Positions 1 through 8,917 of a DNA stretch of 64,000 bases are shown here, piece by piece; within the stretch, counting starts at the first letter, position 1, and each line of letters begins with the position of its first letter. The DNA lies in NCBI GenBank assembly GCA_030704425.1, contig JAPDHM010000001.1, positions 248,001-312,000 of the forward strand. The letters are read 5' to 3'. Both the position numbers and the translations under genes were made by a program. The notes under the pieces are model-generated. The model saw nothing but the letters and a program-made list of their open reading frames with translations, did not search any database and had not been told where the DNA came from. Origin of the DNA: Rhodobacteraceae bacterium IMCC1909. GTDB taxonomy: Bacteria > Pseudomonadota > Alphaproteobacteria > Rhodobacterales > Rhodobacteraceae.

Positions 1-347
1 TCTTGGGTCAGGTTGGGAATGGCACGGTGCAAGGGCGATGTGCCAATGAATGTATGAATGCGGGGCTGGGCCGCATGGCGCACGGCTTCGGCACAGCGAT
101 CAATATCCTTGAAATTGGCACGGGCAAGGCCACAGATCATGGCGTTTTTGCTGCGTTTGGCAATCTCGCTGACGGCCTTGAAATCGCCTTCCGAGGCGAT
201 TGGAAATCCGGCTTCAATGATGTCCACGCCCATATCGTCAAGCATTTCGGCCAATTCAAGCTTTTCGGAATGGGTCATGGTTGCGCCGGGGCTTTGTTCA
301 CCGTCACGCAAAGTGGTGTCGAAAATATATACACGATCTTGGGTCAT
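1..347 (-). CDS. leuA: 2-isopropylmalate synthase, N-terminal part
   Basis: LeuA condenses acetyl-CoA with 2-oxoisovalerate, the first committed step of leucine synthesis. The minus-strand reading begins [20 protein letters not shown] and continues through the family's DTTLRDGEQ motif and the [10 protein letters not shown] segment. About 115 residues are visible and the rest lies beyond the window edge. The ATG at 347 is the first start upstream of the conserved motif. A leucine-rich leader peptide and mutually exclusive hairpins lie directly upstream on the same strand, so control by transcription attenuation is likely. The family assignment is very secure. Confidence 0.96.
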   Translation of the reverse strand, partial: MTQDRVYIFDTTLRDGEQSPGATMTHSEKLELAEMLDDMGVDIIEAGFPIASEGDFKAVSEIAKRSKNAMICGLARANFKDIDRCAEAVRHAAQPRIHTFIGTSPLHRAIPNLTQ

Positions 348-379
348 AGGACTGTTCTTCTGCTAGGATTTTGGAAGGG

Positions 380-432
380 TTCGGCGCTGGGCCTAGGTGA
401 GCGTCCCGCGCCGAAAAGCACGCTCAGCCTAG
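380..432 (-). promoter_or_regulatory. leucine attenuator: alternative hairpins before leuA
   Basis: Read on the minus strand, TTCGGCGC (415-408) pairs perfectly with GCGCCGAA (387-380). A competing pairing joins CTAGGCTGAGCG (432-421), which overlaps the leader stop codon, with CGCTCACCTAG (403-393): 11 pairs with one bulged C. The second stem encloses one arm of the first, so they exclude each other. A ribosome stalled on the Leu codons leaves the upstream arm free (antiterminator); one that reaches the stop codon covers it (terminator-like stem). There is no clear U-tract after the 380-415 stem, so termination may be Rho-dependent, or the stem may act differently. Confidence 0.72.
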
Positions 433-474
433 ACTAAGTGTTAGAAGGAGAAGTTGCTCAGTCAAATGTTCCAT
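424..474 (-). CDS. leu operon leader peptide (LeuL-like)
   Basis: A 16-codon ORF upstream of leuA encodes MEHLTEQLLLLTLSLG. Seven of its 16 residues are leucine, with four consecutive Leu codons (CTT CTC CTT CTA). It ends about 75 bases before the leuA ATG, with hairpins in between. This is the expected design of a leader peptide in which ribosome stalling at Leu codons reports low charged tRNA-Leu. The sequence fact is direct; the function is inferred from position and codon content. Confidence 0.85.
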   Translation of the reverse strand: MEHLTEQLLLLTLSLG

Positions 475-605
475 GGGCCTAGGTATACCTGTGATTTTGC
501 AAATGGGAAGTGAAAAAATATGACAAAACCCGACGCGCGCAAGCGATTTGTGGCAAAAACCGGCGATTCGGTGGCCATGTGGATGATGCGCCCTACCTCG
601 GGGCT

Positions 606-1271
606 ATGAAACGGATTTTGATCATCGGTGCCTCTGGCGCTATTGGAACGGCCCTGGCAGAGACCTACCGCAGCCAGGGGTGGCAGTGCGCGGGCCTGTC
701 TCGCACGGAGCAGGGATTGGACTTAACGCAAGAGCGCAGTATCGCCCCCGCCTTAGCGACGCTCAAAGGCCCCTTTGAGACGATTGTCACGGCCACCGGA
801 GCATTAACGCTGGACGGGGTTGGGCCTGAAAAGACCATTAAGGCTGTGACGGCGCAAACTATGGCGGCACAGATGCAGATCAACGCCATTGGGCCAGCGC
901 TCATTCTGGGTCAGATTGGCCCTTTGCTGCCGCGTGATCGTCCAGCCAGGGTTGCGGTCCTCTCAGCGCGGGTGGGATCGATTGGCGACAACCGGCTGGG
1001 GGGCTGGATTTCCTATCGGGCGGCCAAGGCTGCCCTTAATCAAATTGTGCGCACTTCTGCGATTGAATTGGCCCGCAGTCATCCGCAGCTGTCCTGTTTT
1101 GCGCTGCATCCTGGCACCGTCGACACACCTTTAACACGGCCCTTTTCCGCAAAATATGACGCGCGGCCTGCGCCAGAGGCGGCCGCAAGATTATATGAGG
1201 TGATTGAAGCGCGCGGGCCGCATGAGACCGGACAATTTTTCGATCAAAACGGGCGTGTTGTTCCGTGGTGA
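606..1271 (+). CDS. short-chain dehydrogenase/reductase (SDR) family protein
   Basis: The protein is 221 residues from the ATG at 606, the start immediately before MKRILIIGASGAIG. The GASGAIG loop is the Rossmann NAD(P)-binding motif. NAIGPALILGQ matches the conserved Asn region, and SYRAAKAALNQ carries the YxxxK catalytic pair. Short SDRs of this type include C-factor/CsgA-like proteins; the substrate cannot be inferred. An in-frame extension back to 510 lacks family similarity and is unlikely to be translated. The gene diverges from leuA and converges with the MORN gene 13 bases downstream. Confidence 0.88.
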   Translation: MKRILIIGASGAIGTALAETYRSQGWQCAGLSRTEQGLDLTQERSIAPALATLKGPFETIVTATGALTLDGVGPEKTIKAVTAQTMAAQMQINAIGPALILGQIGPLLPRDRPARVAVLSARVGSIGDNRLGGWISYRAAKAALNQIVRTSAIELARSHPQLSCFALHPGTVDTPLTRPFSAKYDARPAPEAAARLYEVIEARGPHETGQFFDQNGRVVPW

Positions 1272-1284
1272 AGGGCCCTGGGCG

Positions 1285-2727
1285 TCATTCGGAGGGGCTC
1301 GCCGCTTCCTCGGGCGCAGGTGCCGCATCCTCGGCCGGTTGCAAAACCCCGTTTTCCCAAGTGCCGCTGGCAACCCCTCCCGTGTCATAGCGCATTGTGC
1401 CCTTGCCCTGACGGCGCCCGTCAACAAAGCTGCCTGTGTAGACATCCCCATTGGCATAGGTGGCGGTGCCCTTGCCGTGGATTTCGCCGTCGAGCCATTC
1501 GCCCGTGTAGCTAAAGCCGTCCTTCATTTTGATGTAGCCTTCACCAGAGCGCTGCCCTTCGACAAACCCGCCGACATATTTTGTACCGTCACGGTATCGC
1601 GCTTGCCCGGCGCCGTGGCGCTTTCCATCTTTCCAGTTACCTTCGTAGCGGTAACTGTCGGCAAAGGTCATAATGCCATAGCCGTGATTTTGTGCATTTT
1701 TAAAACTGCCTTCATAGACGAGGCCATTGGGGTAGGTCGCTTTTCCGGCCCCTTCAATGACTCCGGCTTTCCAATTGCCCTCATAGGTCGAGCCATCAGG
1801 ATAGGTAATCTTGCCCACACCCTCAGGCAGATCATCCAAAAAGGCGCCAAGGTAGATCGACCCATCCGGGTAGCGAACCTCGCCACGTCCTGAAATTTTG
1901 CCATTCTGCCAACTGCCAGAGTAACGATAGCCATCGGCGGCCAGAAAGGTGCCATTGCCATGGCGGCGGTCCTTGTGGAATTGGCCTTCGTAAAGATCGC
2001 CATTGGAATAGACGACCTTACCACGCCCCTCGCGCTTTCCATCTTGCAAAATACCAATAAAAACATCGCCATTTGCATGGGTGAGGGTACTCTCGCCGTT
2101 GATTTTGCCGTTTGTCCAATTGCCCTCATAGGTCACCCCATCGGGCATGGTCAAAATGCCAGCCCCAGAGCGCTCACCCGCCTCAATAGAGCCTTGGTAG
2201 ACCGCCCCATCCGAATAGATAATGGTGCCGTTGCCCTGTTTTTCGCCGTCAACCCAATTGCCCTCATAGCGATATCCGCTGTCAGAGGTGAGAATGCCCT
2301 GGCCGTGGTGTTTGGTGTCGCGAAACTCCCCTTCATAACGCAACCCGTTGGCATAAACCGCAACGCCTCGCCCGTCGATTTTGCCAGCCACCCAGCTGCC
2401 TTCATAGGTGCCACCATCGGCATAGGTTATGCGGCCGGTGCCGTGGGGCTTCCCGTTCGAAAACGCTCCCGTGTAGATCGATCCATCAGGAAAGGTTGCC
2501 TCACCCTGGCCAGAAATTTCACCGTTTTCCCAATTGCCGGTGTATGTATAGCCCGACGGTAGGCTGTAGGTGCCTTGCCCGTGTTGGCGACCGTTTTTGA
2601 ATGTGCCCTCATAATATCCACCGTCTTCATATTGTTTCGACTGGATCGTGGCGGTTTGCGCCTGGGCCAGGCTGCTCCATAGCAGGGCCGTTGTGACCAA
2701 TAGGAGATGTGAGATCTTCTTATTCAT
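1285..2727 (-). CDS. secreted MORN-repeat protein, 18 repeats
   Basis: The protein has 480 residues. An N-terminal signal peptide (MNKKISHLLLVTTALLWSSL, then AQAQ) predicts export. Almost all the rest is about 18 MORN repeats of 23 residues with the pattern YEGxWxxGxxxGxGxxxYxDG, plus a degenerate nineteenth and an acidic, Ala/Pro-rich tail. MORN arrays form elongated beta-hairpin scaffolds that bind membranes or proteins; the ligand here is unknown. The repeats show a second level of order: repeats 1-9 correspond one by one to repeats 10-18. It is a single gene, convergent with the SDR gene. Confidence 0.9.
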   Translation of the reverse strand: MNKKISHLLLVTTALLWSSLAQAQTATIQSKQYEDGGYYEGTFKNGRQHGQGTYSLPSGYTYTGNWENGEISGQGEATFPDGSIYTGAFSNGKPHGTGRITYADGGTYEGSWVAGKIDGRGVAVYANGLRYEGEFRDTKHHGQGILTSDSGYRYEGNWVDGEKQGNGTIIYSDGAVYQGSIEAGERSGAGILTMPDGVTYEGNWTNGKINGESTLTHANGDVFIGILQDGKREGRGKVVYSNGDLYEGQFHKDRRHGNGTFLAADGYRYSGSWQNGKISGRGEVRYPDGSIYLGAFLDDLPEGVGKITYPDGSTYEGNWKAGVIEGAGKATYPNGLVYEGSFKNAQNHGYGIMTFADSYRYEGNWKDGKRHGAGQARYRDGTKYVGGFVEGQRSGEGYIKMKDGFSYTGEWLDGEIHGKGTATYANGDVYTGSFVDGRRQGKGTMRYDTGGVASGTWENGVLQPAEDAAPAPEEAASPSE

Positions 2728-2906
2728 TGAAGTTTTAACCTCTTAGACAATGGCTCGGCGTCGGGGTGACTCTATTTTTATCCATCGCAGACTAGTAAAC
2801 CTCACCCGTGAGGGCAATGTCTTTCCACATTTCCCATTCAATTGGGCTTTTGCTTCGGCGGATGTCTGATAGATAAGGCGGGGGTTTGACAGGATTGAGC
2901 AAGCAG

Positions 2907-4568
2907 ATGACACAGAAATTTCGGTTAACCATGGCGCAGCTCAATGCAACTGTGGGTGATCTTGCTGGCAATGGGGCGCAAGCGCTTGAGGCTTGGACAG
3001 CGGCCAAAGTCGCGGGCGCTGATATGGTTATGTTGCCAGAGATGTTTGTCACCGGCTATCAGGTGCAAGATTTGGTGCTCAAACCTGCGTTCACCCGTGA
3101 TGCGATGGCGCAAATTCAGACCTTGGCCCAATCCTGTGCTGAGGGGCCAGCCATGGGGATTGGTGGGCCGTTTCGCGATGAGAGCGGTCTTTGTAATGCC
3201 TATTATGTTCTGGCCGGTGGGCAGATCCAAACTGTGATCAAAAAGCATATTTTGCCGAATGATGACGTGTTCGATGAAAAACGCCTCTATCAATCGGCGG
3301 ATATTTCAGGGCCTTACCTTGTGGGCAACCTGCGGATTGGCACGCCGATTTGCGAAGATGCGTGGCATGCAGATGTGCCGGAGGCTTTGGCCGAGTCTGG
3401 CGCGGAAGTGCTTTTTGTCCCCAATGGCTCGCCCTATGCGCGCGGCAAAATGGATGTGCGCATGGCGCATATGGTTGCGCGGGTGGTCGAAACGGGGCTG
3501 CCATTGGTCTATGTGAATATGGTTGGTGGCCAGGATGATCAGGTTTTTGATGGCGGATCATTCGTACTCAATCCCGGTGGTGCTTTGGCCCTGTCTTTGC
3601 CAATGTTTGAAAATTGCCTTGCGCATGTGGATTTTGAGCTGACCGATCAAGGCTGGCAGGCCGCGGCAGGCACCTTGGCCCATTGGCCGGATGCTTTTGA
3701 GCAAGACTACCATGCAATGGTGCTGTCCCTGCGCGATTATATGCGCAAAACAGGGTTTTCATCAGCGCTCTTGGGTCTCTCGGGTGGAATTGACTCGGCC
3801 ATTGTTGCCACGATTGCCGCTGATGCGTTGGGGCCGCAAAATGTGCATTGTGTTATGTTGCCCTCGGAGTTTACTAGCCAAGCGTCGCTTCAGCATGCCG
3901 CCTCTGTGGCGCAAGCGCTGGGCGCGCCTTTGCAAACCCTGCCCATCACCGGCCCACAAGCGGCGATCACCGACAGTTTGGCGCCGATTTTTGCCGGTCG
4001 GCCTGCGGATTTAACGGAGGAGAATATCCAATCTCGTCTGCGCGGCCTGTTGCTCATGTCCCTGTCCAATAAATTCGGCCATATGCTGCTGACCACAGGC
4101 AATAAATCGGAAGTTGCGGTCGGCTATGCGACGATCTACGGCGATATGGCAGGCGGATATAATCCGATTAAGGATTTGTACAAGACGCGGGTGTTTGACA
4201 TCTGCTGCTGGCGCAATGCGCATTATCGTGATTGGATGATGGGACCGGAGGGCGTGGTTATTGATCCGCGCATCATCGACAAAGCCCCCAGCGCCGAGCT
4301 GCGCGCGGATCAAAAGGACGAAGACAGCCTGCCGCCCTATCCGGTGCTTGATGGCATTTTGCAGATGTTGGTGGACGATGAGGCCTCTGTCGCCGATTGC
4401 ATAGCGGCCGGTTTTGAGCGTGAAACAGTCAAGAAAATTGAGCATTTGATCTATATTAGCGAGTACAAGCGTTTCCAATCTGCGCCAGGAACGCGCCTAT
4501 CGCCGCGGGCATTTTGGTTGGATCGACGCTATCCCATAGCCAACCGTTGGCGCGATCACAGCACATAG
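2907..4568 (+). CDS. nadE: glutamine-dependent NAD(+) synthetase
   Basis: NadE amidates deamido-NAD to NAD using glutamine and ATP. The N-terminal ~270 residues form a nitrilase-type glutaminase domain, with the catalytic Cys in GTPICEDAWH and the Glu in MVMLPEMFVTGY. The C-terminal half is the synthetase domain, with the PP-loop LGLSGGIDSAI and the TTGNKSEVAVGYATIYGD substrate segment. Length is about 553 residues, normal for two-domain bacterial NadE. The ATG at 2907 is preferred over an in-frame upstream start at 2886 because the domain begins at once after it. nadD, the preceding enzyme of the pathway, lies 4 kb away. Confidence 0.95.
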   Translation: MTQKFRLTMAQLNATVGDLAGNGAQALEAWTAAKVAGADMVMLPEMFVTGYQVQDLVLKPAFTRDAMAQIQTLAQSCAEGPAMGIGGPFRDESGLCNAYYVLAGGQIQTVIKKHILPNDDVFDEKRLYQSADISGPYLVGNLRIGTPICEDAWHADVPEALAESGAEVLFVPNGSPYARGKMDVRMAHMVARVVETGLPLVYVNMVGGQDDQVFDGGSFVLNPGGALALSLPMFENCLAHVDFELTDQGWQAAAGTLAHWPDAFEQDYHAMVLSLRDYMRKTGFSSALLGLSGGIDSAIVATIAADALGPQNVHCVMLPSEFTSQASLQHAASVAQALGAPLQTLPITGPQAAITDSLAPIFAGRPADLTEENIQSRLRGLLLMSLSNKFGHMLLTTGNKSEVAVGYATIYGDMAGGYNPIKDLYKTRVFDICCWRNAHYRDWMMGPEGVVIDPRIIDKAPSAELRADQKDEDSLPPYPVLDGILQMLVDDEASVADCIAAGFERETVKKIEHLIYISEYKRFQSAPGTRLSPRAFWLDRRYPIANRWRDHST

Positions 4569-4635
4569 TGGCGCGCCGCCATATCTGGACATCTCCCGCG
4601 CCCTATGTGTAAAGACTGCGCAACAGGAGAACCCT

Positions 4636-5955
4636 ATGACAACCACACGTTTTGCCCCTTCGCCTACCGGCTATCTTCACATCGGCAACCTGCGCACGGC
4701 GCTGTTTAACTATCTTATCGCGCGTCAGGCGGGCGGAGAGTTTATTCTGCGGATCGATGACACGGATCCCGAGCGCTCCAAGATTGAATATGTTGAGGCG
4801 ATAAAACGCGATTTGGACTGGCTGGGCCTGCATTGGGATCGCATCGAGCATCAATCCGCCCGGTTTGACCGCTATGCAGAAGTGGCCGATCAACTGCGTG
4901 ACCAAGGACTTTTTTACGAATGTTTTGAAACGCCTGTTGAATTGGATCTCAAGCGTAAAAAGCAACTGAATATGGGTAAGCCCCCGGTGTATGACCGCTC
5001 GGCACTGGCGCTTTCGGAGGCGGAGCGCACGGCGCTGCGTGCGGAACGCAAGGGCCATTGGCGTTTTAAACTCGATCAATCGCGGATTGAATGGTGTGAT
5101 GGAATTCTCGGCGATCTGTCGATCGATGCCGCCTCGGTGAGCGATCCGGTGCTGATCCGCGGTGATGGGCAGGTGCTCTATACTTTGGCCTCCATATGCG
5201 ATGACACGGATATGGGCGTGACCCATGTGGTGCGTGGGTCAGACCATGTGACCAATACCGCGACACAGATCCAGATGATCCGCGCCATTAGCGGTTCAGT
5301 GCCCAATTTTGCCCACCATTCTTTGTTGACTGGGCTCAAAGGGGAAGGCCTGTCTAAGCGTTTGGGGTCGTTGGCGCTGCGGGACATGCGGGCAGCAGGC
5401 GTGCAACCGATGGCGCTGTTGAGCCATTTGGCGCGTCTGGGATCGTCTGATCCGGTTGAGCTGCGTGGCTCTATGGAGGAAATCGTCGCGGGTTTTGAGC
5501 TGACGAAATTTGGCTCTGCTCCGACGAAATTTGACGAGGCTGATCTGGGGCCGCTGACGGCGAAATATTTGCAAGGGCTTGAGCTCGAGGGTGTTGCCGC
5601 AGATGTAGCGGCCATTGGCGTGCCGGCAGAAATGGCCCAGGCTTTCTGGCAAGTCACGCGCGGCAATATATCGACCCTCCATGATCTCGCCGGCTGGTGG
5701 GATTTAATCCAAAATGGCGCCGCCCCGGTGATTGATGCAGAAGATCAGGATTTTGTAGCGCAGGCCCTGTCGATGCTGCCGGCCGGCCCGTTTGAGTCCG
5801 ACACTTGGGGAGCTTGGACCTCTGCGGTTAAAGAGGCCACCGGGCGCAAGGGTAAAGCTCTATTTATGCCGCTGCGCAAAGCCTTGACAGGCCTGTCACA
5901 CGGCCCCGATATGGGCGCGCTTTTGCCGCTTTTGCAGAAAATTCCGCGGGACTAG
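4636..5955 (+). CDS. gltX: glutamyl-tRNA synthetase
   Basis: A class I aminoacyl-tRNA synthetase of 439 residues that charges tRNA-Glu. The HIGH signature is HIGN at residues 15-18, directly after FAPSPTGYL. The KMSKS-type loop is GLSKRLGS near residue 240. DDTDPERSK and VRGSDHVTNT are further GluRS hallmarks. Alphaproteobacteria usually carry two gltX genes, and this compact form may be one of the pair. AGGAG lies 6 bases before the ATG. A hairpin with 7-bp arms (ATGGGCA 5966-5972, TGCCCAT 5977-5983) follows the stop, but without a T-run. Confidence 0.94.
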   Translation: MTTTRFAPSPTGYLHIGNLRTALFNYLIARQAGGEFILRIDDTDPERSKIEYVEAIKRDLDWLGLHWDRIEHQSARFDRYAEVADQLRDQGLFYECFETPVELDLKRKKQLNMGKPPVYDRSALALSEAERTALRAERKGHWRFKLDQSRIEWCDGILGDLSIDAASVSDPVLIRGDGQVLYTLASICDDTDMGVTHVVRGSDHVTNTATQIQMIRAISGSVPNFAHHSLLTGLKGEGLSKRLGSLALRDMRAAGVQPMALLSHLARLGSSDPVELRGSMEEIVAGFELTKFGSAPTKFDEADLGPLTAKYLQGLELEGVAADVAAIGVPAEMAQAFWQVTRGNISTLHDLAGWWDLIQNGAAPVIDAEDQDFVAQALSMLPAGPFESDTWGAWTSAVKEATGRKGKALFMPLRKALTGLSHGPDMGALLPLLQKIPRD

Positions 5956-6016
5956 AGTCTAAAAGATGGGCAGGATTGCCCATGCTTAGGCTGCCCCTTG
6001 CATGAGGGGAACCATG

Positions 6017-6065
6017 AAAAAAGCCAATCTAAGGGATGCGGATTAAATCCTCAGCTTAGATTGGC
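6017..6065 (-). terminator. Rho-independent terminator of the cold-shock gene
   Basis: A perfect 11-bp inverted repeat, GCCAATCTAAG (6023-6033) and CTTAGATTGGC (6055-6065), lies just after the minus-strand cold-shock gene. On the minus strand the stem is followed by six T residues (complement of the A-run at 6017-6022). This is a canonical intrinsic terminator for that strand. It also separates the cold-shock gene from the convergent gltX. Confidence 0.85.
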
Positions 6066-6076
6066 CCTAAATCATA

Positions 6077-6283
6077 TTATTGTGCTTGCAAGTCAGTCGC
6101 AGCTTCACGGCCGTTGCGGCCAGTTTCAACTTCAAAGCTTACTTTTTGGTTGTCATTCAGACCGTCTAAACCCGCGCGTTGTACAGCTGTAATGTGCACA
6201 AACACATCTTCGCCTCCATTGTCCGGTGCAATAAAGCCATAGCCTTTGTCTGCGTTAAACCATTTTACGGTGCCAGTAGCCAT
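6077..6283 (-). CDS. cold-shock domain protein (CspA family)
   Basis: A 68-residue single cold-shock domain. The RNA-binding motifs are both present: RNP1 KGYGFI at about residues 13-18 and RNP2 VFVHI at about 28-32. Such proteins are RNA chaperones that melt secondary structure. About 240 bases lie between this start and the upstream ettA stop, enough for the long 5' untranslated region typical of regulated csp genes, but I cannot show a cold-responsive fold. A strong terminator follows. Confidence 0.94.
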   Translation of the reverse strand: MATGTVKWFNADKGYGFIAPDNGGEDVFVHITAVQRAGLDGLNDNQKVSFEVETGRNGREAATDLQAQ

Positions 6284-6525
6284 CCCGTTTACTCCATTTT
6301 ACAGTACTGCCCACGGTATTGCGGCAGGTCGGCGTCAGTCAATTCATGTCGAGGACTGTGGCCTTGTAAGCAAAACAGTTGGTCGAGATGCGGTAACGGT
6401 CGCAGCGGCCATATGGCCGTTTCGGAATTTTTTTGCAAGCCAGAAAACGTGCCAGCGGTAAAAACTCCATTAAGTCCGTGGGAAGGCCTCAAAGGAGCGT
6501 GGGGCTGCTGTCAAAACCTGCGGGC

Positions 6526-8181
6526 TTACCGTGCGAATTTCTTATGCTTGATCCGCGTGGGTTGCAGGGCATCGGCACCGAGGCGGCGTTTCTTGTCCTC
6601 CTCATAGTCTTCGAAATTGCCCTCAAACCATTCCACATGCGCATCGCCCTCAAAGGCCAGGATATGGGTGCAGATCCGGTCAAGGAAAAAGCGGTCGTGG
6701 GAGATGACCACAGCGCAGCCGGCAAAATCAACCAAAGCATCTTCGAGGGCCCGTAGGGTCTCCACGTCCAAATCGTTGGTCGGCTCATCGAGCAGCAAGA
6801 CATTGCCCCCCGCGCGCAGCAATCGCGCCATATGCACCCGGTTTCGTTCCCCGCCCGAGAGCAGGCTGACTTTTTTCTGCTGGGTCGCGCCCTTGAAGTT
6901 AAAAGCTGAGCAATAGGCCCGCCCGTTGACTTCCACATCCCCCAGTTGCACCACGTCTAGACCATTCGCAATCGCCTCCCAAACATTGGCATTGGGATCC
7001 AAATCATCCCGAGATTGATCGACATAGGATAATTGCACCGTATCGCCATATTCAACGGTGCCTTCATCGGGCTGTTCTTGCCCGGTGAGCATTTTGAACA
7101 GGGTGGTCTTGCCCGCGCCATTGGGGCCGATTACCCCGACAATGCCGCCGGGGGGCAGTGAGAAGGAGAGATCTTCGACCAACAACTTGTCGCCCATGGC
7201 TTTTTTGAGCCCAGAGACTTCAATGACCTTGGACCCCAATCGTGGCCCATTTGGGATGATGATTTGCGCACGTCCCAGTTTTTCACGCTCGGATTGATTG
7301 GCCATATCATTATAGGCGGCAATCCGGGCTTTGGATTTGGCCTGCCGGGCCTTTTGACCCTGCCGCATCCATTCCAATTCGCGCTCCAGCGTTTTTTGTT
7401 TGGATTTATCCTCACGGGATTCTTGCGCCAAACGCTTTGCCTTTTGCTCAAGCCAAGAGGAATAATTGCCTTCATAGGGCACGCCTTGCCCCCTATCAAT
7501 TTCGAGAATCCAGCCGGTAATGTCATCGAGAAAATAGCGGTCGTGCGTCACAACGAGGATTGTCCCGGTATAGTCAATCAAGTGTTTTTGCAGCCAAGCA
7601 ATGGTTTCAGCGTCCAAGTGGTTGGTCGGCTCATCAAGCAGCAACATATCCGGTTGCTCGAGCAACAGCCGGCACAGGGCCACGCGGCGCGCTTCACCGC
7701 CTGAAAGATTTTCAGGCATCGCATCGTCTGGTGGGCAGCGCAGAGCCTCCATGCTCACATCAATTTGAGCATCCAAATCCCAAAGGTTATTGGCGTCAAT
7801 TTCATCTTGCAGCTGCGCCATTTCATCGGCGGTTTCATCGGAGTAATTCATCGCCAGGTCATTGTAGCGATCCAGGATGTCTTTTTTGGCCTTCACACCC
7901 AGCATAACATTCTCGCGGACGGTCAGGCCTTCTTCCAGTTTCGGCTCCTGAGGCAGGTAGCCAACTTTCGCGCCCTCTGCCGCCCAGGCTTCGCCGGAAA
8001 AATCTGTATCCAAGCCGGCCATAATCTTGAGCAGGGTTGATTTCCCGGCGCCATTCACCCCAACCACGCCGATTTTCACGCCGGGGAGGAACGACAGGCG
8101 GATGTTTTCGAAACATTTTTTGCCACCGGGATAAGTTTTTGAAACGCCATCCATGTGGTATACGTATTGATATGCGGCCAT
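6526..8181 (-). CDS. ettA: energy-dependent translational throttle protein EttA (ABC-F ATPase)
   Basis: The protein has 551 residues with two ABC ATPase domains and no membrane segments, the ABC-F plan. Domain 1 has Walker A GVNGAGKST at residues 41-49, signature LSGGEARRVALCR and Walker B LLLDEPTNHLD. Domain 2 has GPNGAGKT, LSGGERNRVHMAR and LLLDEPTNDLD. The charged linker between them (about residues 240-320) corresponds to the P-site tRNA interaction motif. EttA binds the ribosomal E site and gates the first peptide bond according to the ATP/ADP ratio. The opening MAAYQYVYHMDGVSKTYPGG is typical of EttA rather than Uup. Confidence 0.95.
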   Translation of the reverse strand: MAAYQYVYHMDGVSKTYPGGKKCFENIRLSFLPGVKIGVVGVNGAGKSTLLKIMAGLDTDFSGEAWAAEGAKVGYLPQEPKLEEGLTVRENVMLGVKAKKDILDRYNDLAMNYSDETADEMAQLQDEIDANNLWDLDAQIDVSMEALRCPPDDAMPENLSGGEARRVALCRLLLEQPDMLLLDEPTNHLDAETIAWLQKHLIDYTGTILVVTHDRYFLDDITGWILEIDRGQGVPYEGNYSSWLEQKAKRLAQESREDKSKQKTLERELEWMRQGQKARQAKSKARIAAYNDMANQSEREKLGRAQIIIPNGPRLGSKVIEVSGLKKAMGDKLLVEDLSFSLPPGGIVGVIGPNGAGKTTLFKMLTGQEQPDEGTVEYGDTVQLSYVDQSRDDLDPNANVWEAIANGLDVVQLGDVEVNGRAYCSAFNFKGATQQKKVSLLSGGERNRVHMARLLRAGGNVLLLDEPTNDLDVETLRALEDALVDFAGCAVVISHDRFFLDRICTHILAFEGDAHVEWFEGNFEDYEEDKKRRLGADALQPTRIKHKKFAR

Positions 8182-8314
8182 GAGTGCCCCCGGGTGTTAG
8201 ACTGAAAAATTCAAACCTCTGTTACAGTGGCGCGCGGGCGGGCGCAAATGTGAAATTGCGAAAACTGGCACGGCCATGGCTTGCGCAGGGGTCTATCTGC
8301 GCTAAAGGTGAGGA

Positions 8315-8917
8315 ATGATGCGGTTTAACTTGCCAAAATCTAACGCTGGGCGGCGTGTCGGCCTTTTGGGCGGGTCGTTTGATCCGGCCCATGAAGGGCA
8401 TGTGCGGATTTCTGAGCAGGCGCTGAAGCGCTTTGACCTTGATCAAGTTTGGTGGCTGGTCAGCCCGGCCAATCCACTGAAACCGCAGGGACCTGCGCCG
8501 CTTGATAAGCGGGTGGCCCATGCGAAACGCCAAATTGACCATCCGCGTATTGTCATCACCGATGTGGAAATCCAGCTGGACACAAGGTTCACCTGCGACA
8601 GCTTGCGCGCGCTGCGGGAGATCTATTCCACCACGCGGTTCACCTGGCTTATGGGGGCAGATAATCTGGCGCAGATCCATCAGTGGCGTGATTGGCAGGA
8701 TATATTCCAGCTTATGCCCGTTGGCGTTTTGGCCCGACCGGGGCAGGGGCTGGCGGCGCAATGCGCACCTGCAGCGCGGCGCTTCGCCTCCGCCAGGCTT
8801 GCCGCGCGCGCTTCTAGGCTCTTGAGCCATTGCACGGCGCCCGCCTGGTGTTTCGTGGATATGCCGCAGAGTCCGGCGAGCTCCTCGGCTATTCGCAACC
8901 GTGGGGGCTGGGCTTAA
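8315..8917 (+). CDS. nadD: nicotinate-nucleotide adenylyltransferase
   Basis: NadD adenylates nicotinate mononucleotide to deamido-NAD, the step before NadE. The 200-residue product has the nucleotidyltransferase motif GGSFDPAHEGH at about residues 19-29 and a C-terminal SSSAIRNRG close to the family's ISSTxIR motif. Two adjacent ATG codons (8315, 8318) follow AGGTGAGGA; either may be used. The gene diverges from ettA and its last four bases overlap the end of the convergent EamA transporter gene. Confidence 0.93.
   Translation: MMRFNLPKSNAGRRVGLLGGSFDPAHEGHVRISEQALKRFDLDQVWWLVSPANPLKPQGPAPLDKRVAHAKRQIDHPRIVITDVEIQLDTRFTCDSLRALREIYSTTRFTWLMGADNLAQIHQWRDWQDIFQLMPVGVLARPGQGLAAQCAPAARRFASARLAARASRLLSHCTAPAWCFVDMPQSPASSSAIRNRGGWA

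Noticed and set aside
1204-2562. Long plus-strand ORFs opposite the MORN gene
   Set aside because: They mirror the 69-bp periodicity of the MORN repeats on the other strand and have no independent features.
5966-5983. Intrinsic terminator for gltX
   Set aside because: A good 7-bp hairpin exists but no T-run follows on the plus strand. It is mentioned only in the gltX entry.
6406-6434. Plus-strand intrinsic terminator (CGGCCATATGGCCG, then a seven-T run)
   Set aside because: It looks like a terminator for the plus strand, but no plus-strand gene precedes it. It lies in the upstream region of the minus-strand cold-shock gene and may be part of its leader instead.
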